DNA of 64,000 nt, taken from assembly GCF_008254045.1 (NCBI RefSeq), contig NZ_CP042425.1:3038001-3102000 (forward strand), written 5' to 3'. This document shows positions 1-8,358 of the stretch, piece after piece (position 1 is the first letter of the stretch; each line of letters opens with the position of its first letter). The stretch is from Limnoglobus roseus. GTDB lineage: Bacteria; Planctomycetota; Planctomycetia; Gemmatales; Gemmataceae. The notes below the pieces were generated by a model. The model was not told the origin of the DNA, did not search any database, and saw nothing but the letters and a program-made list of their open reading frames with translations. The position numbers and the translations under genes were made by a program.

Positions 1-11
1 AGTCGCAAGGA

Positions 12-194
12 TTTTGAGCCGCGGAGCGGCGGATGTTAGCCAGGGAGGGGTGTAAACCCCTGGAACGTCCCGCCCAAAACAGAAGCCCCGGCGGGGCGGA
101 AGATTCTTCCGCCCCGCCGGGGCTTCTTCGTTGTTCTCTCATACCAGGGGCTTACGCCCCTGGCTAACGTCTACCGCCGCTCCGCGGCTCAAAA
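12..194. repeat. Large nested inverted repeat
   Basis: Two outer arms, 12-63 and 144-194, are near-perfect inverted copies of each other with a few indels. Between them sits a separate perfect hairpin (81-127). No gene lies in 1-198. The nested plan resembles the element at 40722-40930, although the sequence differs. It lies just past the 3' end of the minus-strand gene ending at 199, so it may also act in 3' processing or termination. Whether it is mobile is inference. Confidence 0.85.
81..127. terminator. Strong GC-rich hairpin, possible bidirectional terminator
   Basis: Arms 81-102 and 106-127 are a 22-bp perfect inverted repeat with a 3-base loop (att), starting AGAAGCCCCGG. No clear T tract follows on either strand, so the terminator role is likely but not certain. 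It sits in the centre of the larger inverted repeat at 12-194. Confidence 0.6.
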
Positions 195-198
195 CCCC

Positions 199-705
199 TC
201 AGCCCATCAGCACTTCGCGCTCGGCGGCGACGGCGGTTTCCGTCAGGTGGGCTGCGGTCACGCCGATGCGCTCGAAGCACTCGGCGACGATGCTGTTCGG
301 CGTGCTGAACAGCGTGATGAGCAGGTCCATCTGCGACATACACGAGCGGCCGTAGTCGTGGGCCCGGCTGCTGGCGTCGCGGAGCAACCGCAGGACGTTG
401 TCCGAGAAGAACTCGCGGTTCAAGAGCAGCGGTGGCACCGGCTCGGCTTCCTGGTAGAACAGGTCGCGGAACTGGTCGAGCAGTTTGTTCGTGTCCGCCC
501 CCAGGCGCGACGACCACGCGGCCATGCCGGGGTCCGGGCAGGCGAGCAGGCCCATAAACAGGTGCGGCGTGCGAACGCTGTCCCAGTTCGTGGCCCGCGT
601 GAAGCTCAAGGCTTCACGAAGGGCCTGGGCGGTGGCGTCATCAACCACGTCCGGCCGGAGCCGGCCGCTGATGAGGAAAATGTCTTCGTCAGGTTGGTCA
701 GCCAT
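199..705 (-). CDS. Lone Clp N-terminal (Clp_N) domain protein
   Basis: The 168-residue product resembles the N-terminal substrate/adaptor domain of ClpA/ClpB/ClpC. A first repeat contains 'ALSFTRATNWDSVRTPHLF' and a second 'SQMDLLITLFSTPN'; both match the helix-rich Clp_N double repeat. There is no AAA+ ATPase module, Walker motif or ClpP loop, so it cannot unfold substrates alone. A role as adaptor or decoy for a Clp unfoldase is inference. I chose the ATG at 705; an in-frame TTG at 720 would add five residues, and neither start has a clear ribosome binding site. The 240 bases upstream hold nothing recognisable. Confidence 0.75.
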   Translation of the reverse strand: MADQPDEDIFLISGRLRPDVVDDATAQALREALSFTRATNWDSVRTPHLFMGLLACPDPGMAAWSSRLGADTNKLLDQFRDLFYQEAEPVPPLLLNREFFSDNVLRLLRDASSRAHDYGRSCMSQMDLLITLFSTPNSIVAECFERIGVTAAHLTETAVAAEREVLMG

Positions 706-958
706 GGGGGACTCAGACAAGAAATTTGCGGAAATACGCGAAATCTACCCGTGCAGGGGATTATGCCGAGTGCAGGGGTTGCCCGCAAGGTGGTGTTGAA
801 AACAGGGGTTGGATTTTCCTCGACGGTGTCGGGAACGGCCACAACACTTTCGAACGTATTTGCTGGGCCGTGAAGGGGAATTAACGACGGCCCGCCGGAC
901 GTCGGAGATTCCGGCGACTTCCGGCGGGCTGTCATCTGCGGGATGAAATCGAAACCGC

Positions 959-1717
959 CTACCCGGCCAGGGTCGCGGCCAACGCGGCCGGTTGGGCCGA
1001 CTTCAGGCCGACGACGTTCATCACGGCGAGGGTCTGGTCGTGAAAGTAGTCGCCCGGTTGCTCGTGGTAGACCTTCTCCATCAACTCTTTCGCGATGGTC
1101 CGCAACCGTGGGGCGGTGAAACTCGCGACCGAGTCGCCGATTGGCTTCACGAACAGTTGCAGCGGCACGCTCGCCGTCGGGTCTTCGTTGTCGTAATCCG
1201 GCGTGATGAGTTCCAGCCCCTCGACCCACAGACCGCCGACTTTCTCGAAGGCCCGCACGCGGGCGTTCCACAGGCGGTGGGCCGCCTCGCCCTCGTCGGC
1301 CGTCGGCCGGTGGCTTTCCCAGATCACGAACGGCAGCGACTCGCCGGCGTAGGTCGCGTCGGCGGCGAAGGCCGTGAACATCGATTCGAACAGCCGCGAG
1401 CCGACGCCCTGCTTGCGGGCCTTCTCGGACACGCCGACGTAGCAGATGTAGCCGCCGAAACCGGGGATGAACGCCCCGTAGGCATAGCCCAGCAGCGCCT
1501 CGGGGTCGTCGAAGTTCGGGCCGGCCGTGGCGAGGATGAGGTGCTTCATCCAGCCCGTCGGCCGGCGGACGTTCTTCTCGCCGGCGGCCCGCTCGATCCA
1601 CATCCACGGGATGCGTTCGCCGGCGGCAATCGTGCCCTCGTACAGCCTTTCTGCGGCCGCGAGGACGGGCGTCCCTAACTCGGTCGGCTCCCAGCAATAG
1701 ACTTTAGAAAAGGCCAT
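959..1717 (-). CDS. GNAT-family N-acetyltransferase
   Basis: A 252-residue protein with one GNAT acetyl-CoA-binding core. The strand-loop-helix pyrophosphate signature is at about residues 92-112, with 'RKQGVGSRLF' giving the R/Q-x-x-G-x-G/A motif. The N-terminal 80 residues and the C-terminal 100 residues, including a helical segment after 'FTAPRLRTIAKELMEK', match nothing I recognise, so the substrate is unknown. I chose the ATG at 1717, preceded by a GGTGACG-like binding site; the open frame continues upstream without start support. It is transcribed alone, divergent from the Nudix gene at 1890. Confidence 0.8.
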   Translation of the reverse strand: MAFSKVYCWEPTELGTPVLAAAERLYEGTIAAGERIPWMWIERAAGEKNVRRPTGWMKHLILATAGPNFDDPEALLGYAYGAFIPGFGGYICYVGVSEKARKQGVGSRLFESMFTAFAADATYAGESLPFVIWESHRPTADEGEAAHRLWNARVRAFEKVGGLWVEGLELITPDYDNEDPTASVPLQLFVKPIGDSVASFTAPRLRTIAKELMEKVYHEQPGDYFHDQTLAVMNVVGLKSAQPAALAATLAG

Positions 1718-1889
1718 ATCGTCACCGTGTGGCGTTGGTTTTTCTGCGGATGCGTTGCCTTCGTTCTGCTGGCGAATTCTACCGAGAGGTTCGGATTTCT
1801 CGGGTGTCCGACAATACTCCGGCGGCGGTAAGTTCGGGTGAAGGCCGCGTGAAGGCGGCTGGAACCTCCGGGCCGGGAAGGGAGTTACG

Positions 1890-2348
1890 ATGGGCAAAAA
1901 ATCTCCACAAAAGTACAGTTACGATTATCCCCGCCCGGCCTTGACCGTGGACGTGGTTCTCGTGTCCCGTGAGGGACGCCCCAAAATCCTCTTGATCCAA
2001 CGCGCAGGCGATCCTTTCGCGGGACTTTGGGCACTGCCGGGAGGATTCGTCAATGAGAACGAACGATTAATTGATGCTGCGAACCGCGAACTCGAAGAAG
2101 AGACGGGCTTGCGAATCAACGATCTGGAACAGCTTTACACGGCCGGCGATCCCGGCCGTGACCCGCGCGGGTGGACGGTGAGCGTGGTCTACCTCGCGCG
2201 GGTGGACCCGGAGCAGTTGAAAGTGAAGGCCGGTGACGATGCGGCCGACGCGAAGTGGTTCCCGCTGGACAAACTGCCGAGGTTGGCGTTCGACCACGCG
2301 ATGATTTTGGACCGGGCGAAGACGCGGCTGGCAGACCGCCGCGGCTAG
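1890..2348 (+). CDS. Nudix hydrolase, ADP-ribose pyrophosphatase-like
   Basis: A 152-residue Nudix hydrolase. The full Nudix box (G-x5-E-x7-RE-U-x-EE-x-G-U) starts in 'GGFVNENERLIDAANRE' and continues with LEEETGL at about residues 51-74. The lead-in 'PFAGLWALPGG' is typical of the COG1051 ADP-ribose/NADH pyrophosphatase group. Such enzymes split nucleoside diphosphates linked to another moiety using Mg2+. A good Shine-Dalgarno (GGGAAGGGAG) precedes the ATG. Its last 4 bases overlap the convergent nicotinamidase gene, which fits a role in NAD or ADP-ribose turnover. The substrate is inferred from family and context; no NrtR-type DNA-binding domain is present. Confidence 0.85.
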   Translation: MGKKSPQKYSYDYPRPALTVDVVLVSREGRPKILLIQRAGDPFAGLWALPGGFVNENERLIDAANRELEEETGLRINDLEQLYTAGDPGRDPRGWTVSVVYLARVDPEQLKVKAGDDAADAKWFPLDKLPRLAFDHAMILDRAKTRLADRRG

Positions 2349-2929
2349 ATGCCGTGGTACAAGAGTTTCTCGAACGGCGCGTACTGAATGCCCATCGCGA
2401 GTGCGTCCGTCTTCGCCCGCTCCTGAAACAGCCCCGCCGCCGGCACGTCGATGCCGGCCGAGGCATTTTCAACCATCAACACGTCGAAACCGGCCTGCCG
2501 CAAATCGCGCGCGGCGAAGTAGCAGCAGATGTTCGTGGCGATGCCGCAGACGACGACGGTGTAAATGCCGCTGGCCTTCAAGAACGCGGCGAAGCCGGGG
2601 TGCTGGGCCGTGACGGCATACGCTTCGAAGTCGCGGTCGTAGCCCTTCCGCCAGACGGCCGAGAAACGGTGCGTGTGCAGCCCCGGCAGGAACTCGGCCC
2701 CCGGCGTGCCCTGCACGCAGTGCGGCGGGTAGAGGTTGTCGCGCCGGCCGAGGAACGAGCAGTGGTCCGGCGGGTGCCAATCCTGCGTCGCATCAACGCG
2801 GGCGAACGGCAGCGCCAGCAGCGTGTTGACCGCCGGCACGATCGCCGACCCGCCCGGCACGGGGAGTTCGTCCGGGCAGAGGTCGGTGAAGCCACGCTGG
2901 GCATCGACGACGAGGAGCGAGGATGTCAT
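2345..2929 (-). CDS. pncA: Nicotinamidase (isochorismatase-like hydrolase)
   Basis: A 194-residue cysteine hydrolase of the nicotinamidase/isochorismatase family, converting nicotinamide to nicotinate plus ammonia in NAD salvage. The triad is visible as D9 (VVDAQRGF), K95 (WRKGYD) and C135 (GIATNICC). Metal ligands D50, H52, H56 and H70 are present in 'TQDWHPPDHCSF' and 'PPHCVQGTPGAEF', the hallmark of PncA rather than generic isochorismatases. Its ATG overlaps the stop codon of the upstream ARPP-1-like gene (ATGA), indicating translational coupling. The 3' end overlaps the convergent Nudix gene by 4 bases. Confidence 0.9.
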   Translation of the reverse strand: MTSSLLVVDAQRGFTDLCPDELPVPGGSAIVPAVNTLLALPFARVDATQDWHPPDHCSFLGRRDNLYPPHCVQGTPGAEFLPGLHTHRFSAVWRKGYDRDFEAYAVTAQHPGFAAFLKASGIYTVVVCGIATNICCYFAARDLRQAGFDVLMVENASAGIDVPAAGLFQERAKTDALAMGIQYAPFEKLLYHGI

Positions 2930-4254
2930 TTCTTGAGTTGACCGCGGTGGATGAGCGCGTTGCCCTGTGCCCCGGCCCGTGACTCGAACGAGACAACGGA
3001 CGGCTGCGGCGACGCGGAAACTAGCCCTCCAGATCTATGTTCATTGCGCATACCTGCCTCGTTTTGAGTTTCGAACAGCCTGTTTACAAGGGCAGGGTCT
3101 AATCGCGTAGGGTTGACGTTGTCAGCCAGTTGTTGAACCTCTCCGATTACGTCGGCTGTTCCACCCTGATTGCTTCCGGCAGCAGCATTTGAAAGTGTTC
3201 GTGTTGCCACGGATCGTCCACTGAATTGGATTGGCTGTTGGCTGGATGCCTGAGCCGGAGGGGCGTTAATGGCTCCACCTACCATGAATTGCCCTGCGCG
3301 CGTTGGCCGGTCCACTGGTTCGAAGGCTATGTTGGCCGAACTCACGCCACCATATGATCTGCTAGTTTCGCCATCGACTTTCGCCACCAAGAACTTCTCC
3401 GCCTCCTCCCGCGTCGCTACGGCGGCCTTCCCGTCCTTCGGCATCTGCGCCACGGCATCGGCGGCGGCCGACTTCAGCAGCTTCGGCCACGCTTTCTGGA
3501 AGAGTAGTCGCGAGCCGTACACGTCGGACGCGATCACTTGGCCGTTCACGGCGATGACCACGCCGACGGCGTCGTGATAAGCATTCGCCAGGCCGCCGAG
3601 GTCTCGCTCGTAAGCGGCCAGCTTTGCCCGCAGGTCTTTGTCTTCGAGGGCCAGTTGCAGGCTCGTCGGTGAGGGGTTAGCCGTCACCGACTTGCCGAGG
3701 TTGCGGGACAGGTCTTCCTGGCACTTCGCCACGTTCGCCCAGACCGCTCCCTGCTGCTGCGCGACGTTCGCGATGCGGATTTCGTTGCCGACGGCGAAGT
3801 CGTTGCTCGTCTCGAACTTGCCGGACGCTTCCTTCCCTCGGCCCTGCCACCGGCTGTGCTCGCAGCAGTTCGCCGGGCACGGCACCTTGCCCGAGTTCGC
3901 TTGAATCAGCAAGTCCTGCGAGATGAGCCGGTCTTGCTTGCCGCCCTTCACTATGTCGCCAGATTGCAGGAAGAGTTCGTGGTCGGCCGACAGGTTCTCG
4001 ACTTGCAGCATGTTCACGTTGCTCGTCTCGTGGACGACCGCGAGGCCCTTCTCCAGGGCCTCTTGCAGCGTCAGGATGCGCTTGCTGTCGAGCACGTCCG
4101 ACCCGCGGAGGATGAAGACTGTGAGGTTGTCGTGCGCGTGGCCGGTGGAGAGCGTGACGGGCGGTTCGGCCGCCGTCCGCTTCGGGGAACCGCTGAACGA
4201 CCAGAGGGCCGCGAGGCCGGTGAGTAGTACGAGCAGAGATGCCTTCGCAGACAT
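2926..4254 (-). CDS. Exported ARPP-1-domain (DUF6569-like) protein
   Basis: A 442-residue protein with an N-terminal hydrophobic export segment (residues 4-20, 'KASLLVLLTGLAALWSF'). Residues 35-310 resemble the ARPP-1 domain, named for association with ADP-ribosylglycohydrolases and rhodanese-phosphatases. Diagnostic pieces are 'LTLQEALEKGLAVVHE', 'LFLQSGDIVKGGKQDR' and 'PANCCEHSRW', the last aligning with the family's 'VxCVExGRW'. The C-terminal 110 residues are low-complexity Ala/Ser/Gln-rich. The biochemical function is unknown. The ATG at 4254 has an ideal AGGAGG site 7 bases upstream. It heads an operon with nicotinamidase (4-base overlap), which links it to NAD or ADP-ribose chemistry. 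Confidence 0.75.
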   Translation of the reverse strand: MSAKASLLVLLTGLAALWSFSGSPKRTAAEPPVTLSTGHAHDNLTVFILRGSDVLDSKRILTLQEALEKGLAVVHETSNVNMLQVENLSADHELFLQSGDIVKGGKQDRLISQDLLIQANSGKVPCPANCCEHSRWQGRGKEASGKFETSNDFAVGNEIRIANVAQQQGAVWANVAKCQEDLSRNLGKSVTANPSPTSLQLALEDKDLRAKLAAYERDLGGLANAYHDAVGVVIAVNGQVIASDVYGSRLLFQKAWPKLLKSAAADAVAQMPKDGKAAVATREEAEKFLVAKVDGETSRSYGGVSSANIAFEPVDRPTRAGQFMVGGAINAPPAQASSQQPIQFSGRSVATRTLSNAAAGSNQGGTADVIGEVQQLADNVNPTRLDPALVNRLFETQNEAGMRNEHRSGGLVSASPQPSVVSFESRAGAQGNALIHRGQLKK

Positions 4255-4400
4255 GGGACTTCCTCCTGATGAGACGGCTATCAACAGAACGGTCCAACCG
4301 CTGCCAGTCTAACAGATGGAACGCGAGGTGTTACAAATTGTTGGACGTTGCCGCTCATTCGGAGGTTCCGAGCAGCTAGCCGAGGTTGTTCGTGATTTAC

Positions 4401-4540
4401 TCCCTCTCCCCCGGCTCTGAGGGGGAGAGGGTTGGGGTGAGGGGGGTGACGTTCTTCCCTGTGAAACGAGCTTCCGAGGGATACAGGCATTCCCCCTCAC
4501 CCCAACCCTCTCCCCCTCAAAGCCGGAGGAGAGGGAGCAA
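4401..4540. repeat. C/G-rich intergenic inverted repeat
   Basis: Arms at about 4401-4446 and 4491-4538 are inverted copies built from CTCTCCCCC and GGGGGAGAGGG blocks plus a GTTGGGGTGAGGGGG tail. Each arm is itself a hairpin. It occupies the gap 4255-4581, which also must hold the promoter of the minus-strand ARPP-1/pncA operon. A repeat of the same style (CCCTCCCCCTTGAGGGG) lies around the insertion sequence at 51405-52225, so this looks like a dispersed genomic family. Confidence 0.8.
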
Positions 4541-4581
4541 TACCAAACATCCGACACCGGCCGGGCGTTTGGAATGCCCGG

Positions 4582-6402
4582 CTACTTCTTCGGCACTGCC
4601 GGGGCCGGCGGCGTGTCGCTGCGGGTCAGGGTCATGGCGACTTCGCCGTGTCCCGTCCACGTGGCCTTCTCCAACTTGATGTCCATGTCCGCCTTGACGG
4701 ACAGCCGGGAGGTCACGACTTCCCCGGTCTCGGTGTCCACGCGGACGGTGCCGTCCAGGTTGCCGCGGACGTTGATCCCCTCGCCCCGCTTCGTCTTCAG
4801 CGGGCCTTTCATTTCGAAGACCGCCAGCGTCTTGCCGCCCTGTTGGCTAACGCCGAGGTAGGTGAACTTCACGTCCACCGCCGAGGACACGCTCGCCCAG
4901 GACGGCCCGATGTCGATCACCCGCTGGGCCTTCCACGTCTGCAACGGCTTGATCTCGCCGCTCGGCAGCGGCAGGGCCATCAGGTCCACCGACTGAAGGA
5001 TCTGGTCGGTGATGATCTGCATGTCTTCGCGGGGGCCGGGCGGGACCTTGTTGACGTTCGCCTTGGCCTTCTCGACGCCGCCGTCGGCGGCCATCTCCAC
5101 GTCGGCCGTGACGTTGCGAAGTTGCTGGATCATCGCCTGGATGCCGGCCTTGTTCATCGGCTCGTTGTCCATGTTGATGGAGAAGTCCAGGCCGGTGTAG
5201 TTGTGGACAAACCGGACCGGGGCCTCCATGCCGGCCCGCTGTTCGCGGAACTTCGGGTGGACGTTCATCTTCAACGAGTGCGTTTCACCGCTCGGCTCCC
5301 GGAGCTTCAGTTCTGCGTCGTTCGTGAGTTGAACGTAGCCGACCGCCTTCGGCTTGTAGGTCAGCGTCACGGGCGTGCGGTCCACGGGGATCGGCCGCAC
5401 GCCGATGGCCGCCCGCCAGTGGTTCTTGCCGTCGCCGTCGGTGTAGGTGGTCCGGAACCAGTACGACTGATTGTCGGGCCGCGGCGGCAGGGTGAGTTCG
5501 CCCGAAACCTGGGCGCTGCCGTCCAGCGGCACCTTGAACGCCTTGAACCCGAAGTCGTCGGCCGCCGGTTTCGGCTCGACCTCGGCCGCCGGCCGTTGCG
5601 GGCCGGGCTTGCCGACCCAGAAGAGGATCTCGGCCGACTTCAACTTCTTGAGCGGATCGACCACGGTGACGCGGTACGGCACCTTGACGTCCGCCCCGTC
5701 CTTGAAGGCCAGGTCGACCGTCAGGCCGCTGATCCGGCCGTTGAGGAAGTTCGCCGCCGCCTCGGCCGGGATGGCCGGTTGCGGGACGGCCTTGGTGTTG
5801 GACGCCACGCCGATCACGTCGCCGGCGGACGACAGGATCGGCCCGCCGCTGTTGCCGAAGTTCGTGCCGCCGCTGATGAGGAGTTGCGACGGGACGCCGC
5901 TGGCCAGCTTCCGCAGGCCGGACACGGACGACTTCACGACCGTCAAGTCCTTCCCCTGCTCGCGGTCCTTGACCGGCGTGTAGCCGAGAATGTAAACGTC
6001 CTGCGTCTCCGTCACGCCGGCGGCCTTTCCGAACTTCACCGGCGGCGGCAGGTCGTCTCCCGCCACGCGGACGGCAGCCAGATTGGCCACCCCGTCAATG
6101 CCGAGGACGGTGCCCTCGACCGGCCGCGTGCCGTCCAGGTTGACCTCGATCTTCTCCGGCGGCGGGCTGCTCGGGTCCAACATGCCAAGGGTGCTGGCGT
6201 TCGTCAGAATCACACTCGGCTCGCCGGCGAAGAAGCCGCTCCCCTGGGCGATCTTCCCGTTACCAAGGAAGACGCGCAGGCGGACGGTGGCCTTCTTCAC
6301 CGCGTCCAGGGCGGCCGGCGGAATGCCGTCGGCCCGGGCTGAAGCAGTTGAGACAAGGGCCGCCGCAATCACGGCAACCCACAGCGGGGAGCGTTTCATC
6401 AT
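4582..6402 (-). CDS. Secreted trypsin-like protein with degenerate catalytic triad
   Basis: A 606-residue exported protein (signal peptide residues 1-24, ending SARA). Residues 35-225 have the HtrA/trypsin-like (S1C) fold: 'GSGFFAGEPSVILTNAST' is the strand that normally carries the catalytic His, and 'GTNFGNSGGPIL' carries the serine (S185). The His position is Ser70 ('TNAS' for 'TNAH') and the Asp position is Asn108 ('ANLAAV' for 'xDLAVL'), so two of three catalytic residues are missing. Residues 230-606 form beta-rich regions with no family I recognise and no PDZ domain. It is probably a non-proteolytic binding or scaffold protein (inference). Start is the first of two adjacent ATGs; a GTG lies 6 bases upstream. 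Confidence 0.75.
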   Translation of the reverse strand: MMKRSPLWVAVIAAALVSTASARADGIPPAALDAVKKATVRLRVFLGNGKIAQGSGFFAGEPSVILTNASTLGMLDPSSPPPEKIEVNLDGTRPVEGTVLGIDGVANLAAVRVAGDDLPPPVKFGKAAGVTETQDVYILGYTPVKDREQGKDLTVVKSSVSGLRKLASGVPSQLLISGGTNFGNSGGPILSSAGDVIGVASNTKAVPQPAIPAEAAANFLNGRISGLTVDLAFKDGADVKVPYRVTVVDPLKKLKSAEILFWVGKPGPQRPAAEVEPKPAADDFGFKAFKVPLDGSAQVSGELTLPPRPDNQSYWFRTTYTDGDGKNHWRAAIGVRPIPVDRTPVTLTYKPKAVGYVQLTNDAELKLREPSGETHSLKMNVHPKFREQRAGMEAPVRFVHNYTGLDFSINMDNEPMNKAGIQAMIQQLRNVTADVEMAADGGVEKAKANVNKVPPGPREDMQIITDQILQSVDLMALPLPSGEIKPLQTWKAQRVIDIGPSWASVSSAVDVKFTYLGVSQQGGKTLAVFEMKGPLKTKRGEGINVRGNLDGTVRVDTETGEVVTSRLSVKADMDIKLEKATWTGHGEVAMTLTRSDTPPAPAVPKK

Positions 6403-6606
6403 GGGCACTCACAAATGGAAAAGAAGGGCCAGGGGCGCGCCTGAAAGGGCGACCACGCTGGTCACGAAAAATGAACTAGAGACGAGCGGAGGCAGATGGA
6501 TGAACGCTCACGCCAGGGTACGACCGACCCTGGTGCCCCGAGAATCATAGGGCCGGTGTCCGCAATCGGCGAGAGCGTGCCGCGTTGAAAGCGCCGCGGC
6601 ACGGCC

Positions 6607-7173
6607 CTACGGCAGTTCCTGCGGCCGGTCGCGGAACGTCACCTTGCCGTCGTCGAAGTCGAGTTGCCAGACGCGGTCGAACACGCCGTCCTTCCAGTCC
6701 TTCGGGGCGTCGGCCGCTCCCAACTTCTCCGCGAACGGCGGCAGAGCGTGGTGCTTCCAGACGATCAACACCGTCTTGCCGACGTACTTCGGGTTGCGGA
6801 AGAGTTCGCTCGTCAGCTTCGCAAAATCGTCGTCGTCGAAATTGTCGTTCACCGGCAGGCCCAGCTTCTTGCCGAGTGGCTTCGCCGTTTCGATCGACCG
6901 CACGCTCTTCTTGGAGGTTGCCGCCGCGAACAGGAAGTCGGGTTTCGGGAACGGCTGTTGCCGCTTGTCCGACGCCTCGAACAGTTCGTACAGAGCGGCC
7001 GCCCGCACCTTCCCCTTCGCGTTCAGACCGGCCTCGCCCAACTCCTCCGGTGGCTTCTCGGCGTGTCGAATCAAGAGAACGTGCTTCGGGCCGGTCTTTT
7101 CGCCCACGGCCGGGGTCGCCGCTTCGCAGCCGAGGGCCAGGATCGAGAAGACGAGTGCGACACAGGTTTTCAC
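6607..7173 (-). CDS. Exported histidine phosphatase-superfamily protein
   Basis: A 188-residue protein of the phosphoglycerate mutase-like histidine phosphatase superfamily. The phospho-accepting His is H37 in 'LLIRHAEKP', an Arg follows in 'SKKSVRSIETAKPL', and the second His is in 'VWKHHALPPF'. The N-terminus (residues 1-18) is a signal peptide ending in 'LALGC', a weak lipobox, so it may be a lipoprotein. The substrate is not predictable. The gap 6403-6606 after it contains only a 9-bp hairpin (6576-6603) that could be its terminator. It is divergent from topoisomerase IB. Confidence 0.8.
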   Translation of the reverse strand: MKTCVALVFSILALGCEAATPAVGEKTGPKHVLLIRHAEKPPEELGEAGLNAKGKVRAAALYELFEASDKRQQPFPKPDFLFAAATSKKSVRSIETAKPLGKKLGLPVNDNFDDDDFAKLTSELFRNPKYVGKTVLIVWKHHALPPFAEKLGAADAPKDWKDGVFDRVWQLDFDDGKVTFRDRPQELP

Positions 7174-7272
7174 GGTGCGGGAGCCCCGAAGTTGTTGGGT
7201 GGACAGTGCTTTATTCTAGGGCCCCGGCCTACGGCACGATGATTGCTCCCTCGGAATGACAGGGGGATTATC

Positions 7273-8331
7273 ATGCGTCTCTCATCCGTCACCGTTCGAC
7301 TGAAACAAACTATCACCACCCGCGAAACGAAGGTCGAGACGGTGCTGACCGTCCACGCCCGCGTCTGCCACTCGGACGACGGCAAGCCCGGCATCCGCCG
7401 CGAACGGACGGGGAAGGGCTTCCGGTATCGGGCCGCGAACGGCAAGCTGGTGCAGGACGCGGCCACCCTCGCCCGCATCCGGGCGCTGGCCATTCCGCCG
7501 GCGTGGGAACAAGTTTGGATCTGCCCCAAGCCGAACGGCCACGTTCAGGCCACCGGACGCGACGCCCGCGGGCGGAAGCAGTACCGCTACCACCCGGCAT
7601 ACCGTTGCTCACAGGACGGCGAGAAGTTCGACCGCATGGTGGCGTTCGGCCACGCCTTGCCCCGTATCCGCGAGAAGGTGGAAGCGGATCTGAAACTCCC
7701 CGGCCTCTCGCGGGAGAAGGTCTTGGCGGCCGTCGTGAAGTTGCTCGACCGCACGCACCTCCGCGTCGGCAATTCCGAGTACGCGAAGTCTAACAAGTCC
7801 TTCGGGTTGAGCACCCTTCTCGACAAGCACGTTTCGTTCGCGGGCGGGTCGGTGCGGATGAAGTTCCGCGGCAAGAGCGGCGTCTGGCACGAGCGGGCCA
7901 TTGCCGACGCGAAGCTCGCCCGAATCGTGCGGAACTGCCGCGACCTGCCCGGCCAACACCTGTTCCAGTACCGCAGCGACGACGGTAAGCCGCGGCCGAT
8001 CGGGTCGAGCGATGTGAACGCCTACCTCCGCGACGCGGCCGGTGGGGAGTTCACCGCGAAGGACTTCCGCACCTGGGCCGGCACCGTGGCGGCCGTGGAC
8101 CGGCTGGCGAAACTGCCGTTGCCGGAAACGAAGGCCGCGACCGAGAAGGCCATCGTCGGCGTCGTCCGCGAAGTGGCGGACACGCTCGGCAACACGCCGG
8201 CCGTCTGCCGCAAGAGCTACATCCACCCGACTGCCCTGGACGCCTTCGTGAAAGGCCGTCTTCCCTCGGCCCGGTCCCGCGGCGGACTGACGGGTGGCGA
8301 GAGGCGGGTACTACGGCTGTTGTCGGTTTAA
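7273..8331 (+). CDS. DNA topoisomerase IB, poxvirus/bacterial type
   Basis: A 352-residue type IB topoisomerase, which relaxes supercoils of either sign through a 3'-phosphotyrosyl intermediate without ATP or metal. The nucleophile is Tyr316 in 'CRKSYIHP'. Other active-site regions are 'THLRVGNSEYAKSNKSFGL' (first Arg), the Lys hairpin near 'RMKFRGKSG', and 'KDFRTWAGT' (second Arg). Length and order match the compact vaccinia/Deinococcus-like enzyme, not the large nuclear enzyme. I chose the ATG at 7273 because AGGGGGATT lies just upstream; the open frame extends 10 codons further. The LapA-like gene follows after 27 bases and is probably cotranscribed. Confidence 0.93.
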   Translation: MRLSSVTVRLKQTITTRETKVETVLTVHARVCHSDDGKPGIRRERTGKGFRYRAANGKLVQDAATLARIRALAIPPAWEQVWICPKPNGHVQATGRDARGRKQYRYHPAYRCSQDGEKFDRMVAFGHALPRIREKVEADLKLPGLSREKVLAAVVKLLDRTHLRVGNSEYAKSNKSFGLSTLLDKHVSFAGGSVRMKFRGKSGVWHERAIADAKLARIVRNCRDLPGQHLFQYRSDDGKPRPIGSSDVNAYLRDAAGGEFTAKDFRTWAGTVAAVDRLAKLPLPETKAATEKAIVGVVREVADTLGNTPAVCRKSYIHPTALDAFVKGRLPSARSRGGLTGGERRVLRLLSV

Positions 8332-8358
8332 CACTTTTTCACTTCCAGGAGTATCACC

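Noticed and set aside
606..1697. 363-residue open frame antisense to the GNAT gene
   Set aside because: Arg/Pro/Gly-rich shadow frame typical of high-GC DNA; the GNAT and Clp-N frames explain the region better.
4648..6342. 564-residue frame on the plus strand opposite the trypsin-like gene
   Set aside because: Arg/His/Leu/Val/Asp-rich composition without domains; mirror of the codon bias of the real gene on the minus strand.
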